From NCBI GenBank assembly GCA_001805375.1, contig MHFY01000112.1, forward strand, positions 1-7,261: a stretch of DNA of 7,261 nt. The letters run 5' to 3'. This document shows positions 4,646 through 7,261 of this stretch, one piece after another. Numbering within the stretch: position 1 is the first letter of the stretch; the number at the start of each line of letters is the position of its first letter. Made by a program: the position numbers and the translations under genes. Origin of the DNA: Omnitrophica WOR_2 bacterium GWA2_47_8 (GTDB lineage Bacteria > Omnitrophota > Gorgyraeia > Zapsychrales > GWA2-47-8). Below the pieces are notes generated by a model, which saw nothing but the letters and a program-made list of their open reading frames with translations, ran no database searches and was not told the origin of the DNA.

Positions 4646-6163
4646 CCTCTTCGTCGCGACAGATCGGTCGGTTTGGAGGCGGTAGAAGTAGGTGCCGCTT
4701 GCCGCACCAGCCGCGTTCCATGTTGCCTCGAAGATGCCGGATTCGAGGGTCTCGTTCACGAGGACCGCGACCTCACGTCCCAGCAGGTCGTACACTGCAA
4801 GACGTACAGGGGTTCGAGCCGAAAGCTCGAACCGGATGGTGGTCGAAGGATTGAACGGGTTCGGATAGTTCTGGTGGAGCCAGAACGACTCCGGTGTGCC
4901 CGCGATCTCCTGAACGTCGAGGGTCGGGACGGTGAACTTCAGCAGTTTTCCGTACCCTGTGGTCGGTTGCCCGAGTTGCCAGATGGCCTCGAGCAAAACG
5001 AACCCGTCATTGCCGGACCGCACCACTCCTCTGAAATCACAGAAGGAGCCGTCGCTTCGGCTCACGAGCCAGAGCGAGTCGCCGTTTGAGGGTCTCACAC
5101 CCAGCGCATACCCATCGGTTGCCGAGGTGTGGATGTCCCCTCGTTGGACCGTTCCCGTGAATACCACCTGTTTCGACGCTCCGGAACCGACCACCGAAAC
5201 TCCTCCAGCAAAGTTGTTGTAGTTCGTCTCGAGAGAATCTCGAGGGAACTCTTCACGCTGCCAGACGAGGCCGTTCCCCGCACCCACCCGGGCGCGCAGG
5301 TATTTCAGGAGTCCCTGCGGCTCATTCACTACCTTGGTTCCCCAGACATAGGCATCGCCCGTTTCGGGGTCAATGGTGATGAATCCGCGAGCGACATCAA
5401 CGAAATCCCGCCGCCACAATTGCATTCCGGTCGTAATATCGTACTTCGCGACAAGATACGAGAGCGAGGTTGCTCCACCTCCCGGATACTGCGCCCCGAT
5501 CCATAGGGTATTCCCAATGGCAACCGGGGTCACGATGGCCTCAATGGTTTCACTGAATGGGAACTCCACTGAGGTTGTCCCGTTCGCCTGACGGAAAAAA
5601 GCAATTGGGTGGTTTCCGGCGAGCAGTGTCCCGCCAAGCGGGAATTGCCGCCACACCGTTCCGTTAGACCGGTAAAAAAACGCGATTGGGTTGTTCCCGG
5701 GGAGCACCGACACGAACGAGGTGTCCGTATGGTTCCCAAGAAACATGAGGCGATTCACTGGCAAGCGCCACCGTTCGGTGCCGTCTGCGCCGAGTTTCAC
5801 GATCCAGCTCGGGTCGTATGAGCCTCGTTCCCCCTCAAACCACACCACAGCGTTGTCTGCGGGGATGGTAGCGAGGTGGCCAGAGAATGAAATCGCGTGT
5901 CCGGAGAGAGTGGTGTCTTGACGGAGCCACTGCTGAACACCATCGCTGGTAAAACCAGCGAGTGTTGCACGCTGAGCGGTTAAGCCTGATGACCATCCGT
6001 TTGCGAACAGCCCATCATTTGAAATCGCTTGAAGTCCCGTTGGGACTCCCTCACTCCCGAACCCAAATGAATTCTCCCACACGGAATCGGGCTGCTGGGC
6101 GAACCCAGCCGCGGCGAACAATGTCGTCGCAATTAATACAACAAGAACTCGGAAAGTTTTCAT
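4628..6163 (-). CDS. Secreted beta-propeller-like protein with T9SS type A sorting domain
   Basis: A 511-residue protein. Residues 1-22 are a Sec signal peptide (MKTFRV, hydrophobic core, cleavage after GFA-QQ). The body (about 25-415) has loosely repeated strand units with Gly/Asp turns followed by W, such as TSDGVQQWLRQD, GADGTERWRLPV, YDITTGMQLWRRD and NGDSLWLVSRSDG, which resemble PQQ/WD-like beta-propeller blades; no catalytic motif is recognised. Residues 426-511 form a type A sorting domain: QNYPNPFNPSTTIRFEL, PVRLAVYDLLGREVAVL, SGTYFYRLQTD and the final KRMVLLR. Such domains direct outer-membrane export by the type IX system in FCB bacteria and are then removed or exchanged for an anchor. 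AAGGGA lies about 9 nt before the ATG, and a sigma70-type promoter lies upstream. The gene converges on the island operon. Its binding partner or substrate is unknown. Confidence 0.85.
   Translation of the reverse strand: MKTFRVLVVLIATTLFAAAGFAQQPDSVWENSFGFGSEGVPTGLQAISNDGLFANGWSSGLTAQRATLAGFTSDGVQQWLRQDTTLSGHAISFSGHLATIPADNAVVWFEGERGSYDPSWIVKLGADGTERWRLPVNRLMFLGNHTDTSFVSVLPGNNPIAFFYRSNGTVWRQFPLGGTLLAGNHPIAFFRQANGTTSVEFPFSETIEAIVTPVAIGNTLWIGAQYPGGGATSLSYLVAKYDITTGMQLWRRDFVDVARGFITIDPETGDAYVWGTKVVNEPQGLLKYLRARVGAGNGLVWQREEFPRDSLETNYNNFAGGVSVVGSGASKQVVFTGTVQRGDIHTSATDGYALGVRPSNGDSLWLVSRSDGSFCDFRGVVRSGNDGFVLLEAIWQLGQPTTGYGKLLKFTVPTLDVQEIAGTPESFWLHQNYPNPFNPSTTIRFELSARTPVRLAVYDLLGREVAVLVNETLESGIFEATWNAAGAASGTYFYRLQTDRSVATKRMVLLR
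4655..4699. repeat. 45-bp direct repeat, right copy (inside the intact sorting domain)
   Basis: Identical to 1-45 and in the same orientation; it encodes SGTYFYRLQTDRSVA of the intact protein. The two copies bracket the whole island, 4654 bp apart start to start. Confidence 0.95.
5576..5698 (-). repeat. Internal 27-residue repeat in the T9SS-type protein
   Basis: Residues 156-169 (GNNPIAFFYRSNGT) and 183-196 (GNHPIAFFRQANGT) are near copies offset by 27 residues (81 bp), with similar DNA including the poly-A run in both copies. This looks like a recent duplication of one strand-turn unit within the propeller-like body. Confidence 0.75.
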
Positions 6164-6201
6164 TTCCGCATCCCTTATAAAGTTTGTGAATTGTTATTAT
6201 C

Positions 6202-6237
6202 TGTGCTGATTATACCATACGCTCGCCCCCTCAGCAA
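6202..6237 (-). promoter_or_regulatory. Sigma70-type promoter of the T9SS cargo gene
   Basis: On the minus strand, TTGCTG (6237-6232), a 17-bp spacer and TATAAT (6214-6209) are present, and the -10 is extended (TGGTATAAT). Transcription would start near 6202, giving a leader of about 39 nt. Confidence 0.7.
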
Positions 6238-6278
6238 CCCGCTGTGGATACGGTGTGGAGGGTAGATAAAGTAGTGCA

Positions 6279-6307
6279 TTGACGAGGCGGAACGTAAGCA
6301 CTACAAT
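6279..6307 (+). promoter_or_regulatory. Sigma70-type promoter of the small-protein gene
   Basis: TTGACG (6279-6284), a 17-bp spacer and TACAAT (6302-6307) are present. The predicted start is near 6314. It diverges from the promoter of the T9SS gene; the two -35 boxes are about 40 bp apart. Confidence 0.7.
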
Positions 6308-6321
6308 TCCACCCAGAACCT

Positions 6322-6331
6322 GGAGGAGGTG
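6322..6331 (+). promoter_or_regulatory. Strong Shine-Dalgarno of the small protein
   Basis: GGAGGAGGTG ends 7 nt before ATG 6339. This is the strongest ribosome-binding site in the window and the main evidence that the short frame is translated. Confidence 0.75.
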
Positions 6332-6338
6332 AGCGATC

Positions 6339-6434
6339 ATGGCAAAGGGCGGAGGCAATCCCTGGCGCGGCCCAGGTAAGCCGAATCCAAATCCTCGGCC
6401 AAAGCCGCCGAAAGGCGGAAGAAAACCGAAGTAG
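6339..6434 (+). CDS. 31-residue Gly/Pro/Lys-rich small protein
   Basis: A very short frame (MAKGGGNPWRGPGKPN to the end PKGGRKPK, then TAG) made almost only of Gly, Pro, Lys, Arg and Asn, with one Trp. It has no hydrophobic segment and would be strongly basic and disordered. It matches no family I can name. Support comes from its complete expression unit: a TTGACG-17-TACAAT promoter, a near-perfect Shine-Dalgarno sequence and an intrinsic terminator 21 bp after the stop, giving a predicted transcript of about 165 nt. The composition could suit binding to nucleic acid, ribosome or a polyanionic surface, but that is a guess. Alternatively the transcript could be a small RNA with an incidental frame, although the strong ribosome-binding site argues against this. 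Longer minus-strand frames over this stretch lack any start signal. Confidence 0.65.
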   Translation: MAKGGGNPWRGPGKPNPNPRPKPPKGGRKPK

Positions 6435-6454
6435 CGGTTCGGCAATTCATTTCG

Positions 6455-6483
6455 GGAAGGGCAACGCCCTTCCTTTTTGTTTG
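6455..6483 (+). terminator. Intrinsic terminator after the small-protein gene
   Basis: GGAAGGGC (6455-6462), loop AAC, GCCCTTCC (6466-6473) and then TTTTTGTTTG form a perfect 8-bp stem with a T-rich tail. The tail runs directly into the -10 box of the next gene. Confidence 0.85.
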
Positions 6484-6495
6484 TATAATGAAACC
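6481..6495 (+). promoter_or_regulatory. -10 element placing the transcript start at the ATG of the HExxH gene
   Basis: TATAAT (6484-6489) ends 6 nt before ATG 6496, so transcription would begin at or next to the start codon (leaderless). No good -35 is seen and no Shine-Dalgarno fits in the gap. Confidence 0.6.
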
Positions 6496-7041
6496 ATGCC
6501 ACCGGAGCGATTTTACACGAAAACTGTTGTAGGTATTCAACTTGTCGCAAAAACTCGGCGCGAAATTGATGCACTCGTGAAGGCACTCCGGCTGATTCGT
6601 CGGCGCGCACCGAAACTTTTCCGGTGTTTCAGGTTTCTCGATGCGGTGCTCGTGTATCCGAAACGCAGCTACGATAACGCAATCTACATGCACGACGACC
6701 CGTACGTCTGGGTGTGCGAGTCGGGGACGGCGCTCGAATCGTCTCCCGCGTACTTCGCGGGGCTCCTCGTCCACGAGGCAGTGCACGTTGCCCAATGGCG
6801 ACGAGGGATCCGCCGGCACAGCACCCGAATGGAGGAAGAGGCGTACCATGCACAGCGCCGTTTCCTGAAAAACATTGGAGCGAATGACGAGGTTGCGTGG
6901 CTCGACGAGCAATTCAAGGAGCGGTGGTGGGTGAAGGGGAGGGGAGAAGCACAGAAAAGGAGTGTTGATCGAATTTCCGCTCGCCATCGTCGTTTCCTTG
7001 CCTCATACCGTTCCGGTACACTCCCACTCCGGCACTTGTGA
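6496..7041 (+). CDS. Putative zinc metallopeptidase-like protein (HExxH motif)
   Basis: A 181-residue protein from ATG 6496. The TTG at 6481 is rejected as start because it overlaps the -10 box. A hydrophobic stretch leads into LLVHEAVHVAQW, with HExxH at H93-E94-H97. It is followed 16-18 residues later by a Glu cluster (MEEEAYHAQRRF, E113-E115), a layout like gluzincin-type enzymes in which a downstream Glu supplies the third zinc ligand. The N-terminal half (RFYTKTVVGIQL...RREIDALVKAL) and the basic C-terminus (RISARHRRFLASYR) are not recognised. There is no signal peptide or membrane segment, so it is probably cytoplasmic. It stands alone between a terminator and the next gene's promoter, and its leaderless start suggests independent expression. 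Peptidase activity is inferred from the motif only. The composition is GC-rich, as in the rest of this flank. Confidence 0.65.
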   Translation: MPPERFYTKTVVGIQLVAKTRREIDALVKALRLIRRRAPKLFRCFRFLDAVLVYPKRSYDNAIYMHDDPYVWVCESGTALESSPAYFAGLLVHEAVHVAQWRRGIRRHSTRMEEEAYHAQRRFLKNIGANDEVAWLDEQFKERWWVKGRGEAQKRSVDRISARHRRFLASYRSGTLPLRHL

Positions 7042-7064
7042 ACATCTCTAGGGAGAGTTTGTTA

Positions 7065-7079
7065 TGCTATAATAATGGC
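7065..7079 (+). promoter_or_regulatory. Extended -10 promoter, probably leaderless start
   Basis: TGCTATAAT (7065-7073) matches the extended -10 consensus TGnTATAAT and ends 6 nt before ATG 7080, the same distance as for the gene at 6496. No -35 is evident and no Shine-Dalgarno is present. Confidence 0.7.
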
Positions 7080-7261
7080 ATGATGCAGACGCTCTCAAAG
7101 CCGAAGGTCGCCGTCTCGCTCACCCTCTTCTCGCTCGCAATCGCAGGACTCATCATGTGGTACGGGGGCGAGCTCCCCGCAAGCTCTTTCCCCGCAGTGA
7201 ACCTGACTGCCGAGCAGCGGAACCTCCTCGCGCTCGTGAGCTACGTGAACGCAAAAGGTCA
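7080..7261 (+). CDS. N-terminal part of a membrane-anchored or exported protein (runs off the window)
   Basis: The frame opens with ATGATG at 7080 and stays open for 60 codons to the window edge. A short polar, Lys-containing start (MMQTLSKPK) is followed by a hydrophobic segment (about residues 10-28, VAVSLTLFSLAIAGLIMWYG), and then a soluble stretch (NLTAEQRNLLALVSYVNAKG). This fits a signal peptide or single N-terminal membrane anchor with the rest outside the cytoplasm. Without the remainder the family cannot be named. ATG 7080 is preferred over 7083 because the -10 spacing places the transcript start there; ATG 7075 is in another frame. Confidence 0.65.
   Translation, partial: MMQTLSKPKVAVSLTLFSLAIAGLIMWYGGELPASSFPAVNLTAEQRNLLALVSYVNAKG

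Noticed and set aside
4597..5222. Plus-strand frames over the T9SS gene
   Set aside because: They are shadows of a GC-rich minus-strand gene that has a signal peptide, a full sorting domain and a promoter.
5228..5244. Perfect inverted repeat CTCGAGA-GAA-TCTCGAG
   Set aside because: It lies inside the T9SS coding region, has no T-tract and needs no explanation beyond codon choice (a short stem expected by chance).
6481..6495. TTG start adding five residues to the HExxH protein
   Set aside because: The added codons coincide with the TATAAT box, so they would not be transcribed; ATG 6496 fits the predicted transcript start.
6197..6987. Long minus-strand frames (137 and 216 codons) across the small-protein and HExxH genes
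   Set aside because: No promoter or ribosome-binding site at their starts; they run antisense through a promoter, two terminator arms and the HExxH gene, whose family-like motif is on the plus strand.
1..7261. CRISPR arrays, tRNA or rRNA genes
   Set aside because: No regularly spaced repeats and no tRNA- or rRNA-like segments were recognised on either strand by eye.

Overview
The window is bacterial DNA with two contrasting compositions. An AT-rich block of five tightly packed plus-strand genes (about 181-4500; a sample line, 301-360, has 22/60 G+C) sits inside GC-rich DNA (samples: 61-120, 38/60; 4801-4860, 35/60; 6721-6780, 42/60). The GC-rich part carries a secreted protein with a type IX secretion (T9SS) C-terminal sorting domain, which points towards the FCB group (Bacteroidetes/Chlorobi/Ignavibacteria and relatives). 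The promoters are near-consensus sigma70 types (TTGACG-17-TACAAT, TTGCTG-17-TATAAT, extended -10 TGCTATAAT) rather than the TTTG/TAnnTTTG type of classical Bacteroidetes, and two genes look leaderless. The lineage is therefore left open: a deep FCB relative, or a candidate-phylum bacterium that acquired sorting domains.

Layout. 1-180: decayed 3' end of a minus-strand T9SS cargo gene, cut off at the island edge. 177-202: possible promoter at the junction. 241-4496: five-gene operon of SAM methyltransferase, GT2-like glycosyltransferase, GT4-like glycosyltransferase, GT9 (heptosyltransferase-like) glycosyltransferase and an Erm/KsgA-type rRNA adenine dimethyltransferase, joined by ATGA overlaps, a 32-bp overlap and a TAA|ATG abutment. 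4511-4541: strong hairpin terminator between convergent genes. 4561-4645: three serial versions of a sorting-domain 3' end, the last being the functional one. 4628-6163 (minus): intact secreted T9SS-type protein. 6202-6307: divergent promoter region. 6339-6434: 31-residue Gly/Pro/Lys protein with its own promoter, Shine-Dalgarno and terminator. 6496-7041: HExxH protein. 7080-end: start of a membrane-anchored or exported protein.

How it may work together. The first four island genes look like a cassette building or modifying a surface glycan; the fifth, an rRNA methyltransferase, is an unexpected companion and could be a resistance determinant. The island is flanked by same-orientation, 45-bp identical stretches of sorting-domain code (1-45 and 4655-4699). 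The most striking interpretation is that conserved T9SS sorting-domain 3' ends act as homology for exchange or insertion of glycan cassettes; this is an inference from repeats, decay and composition.
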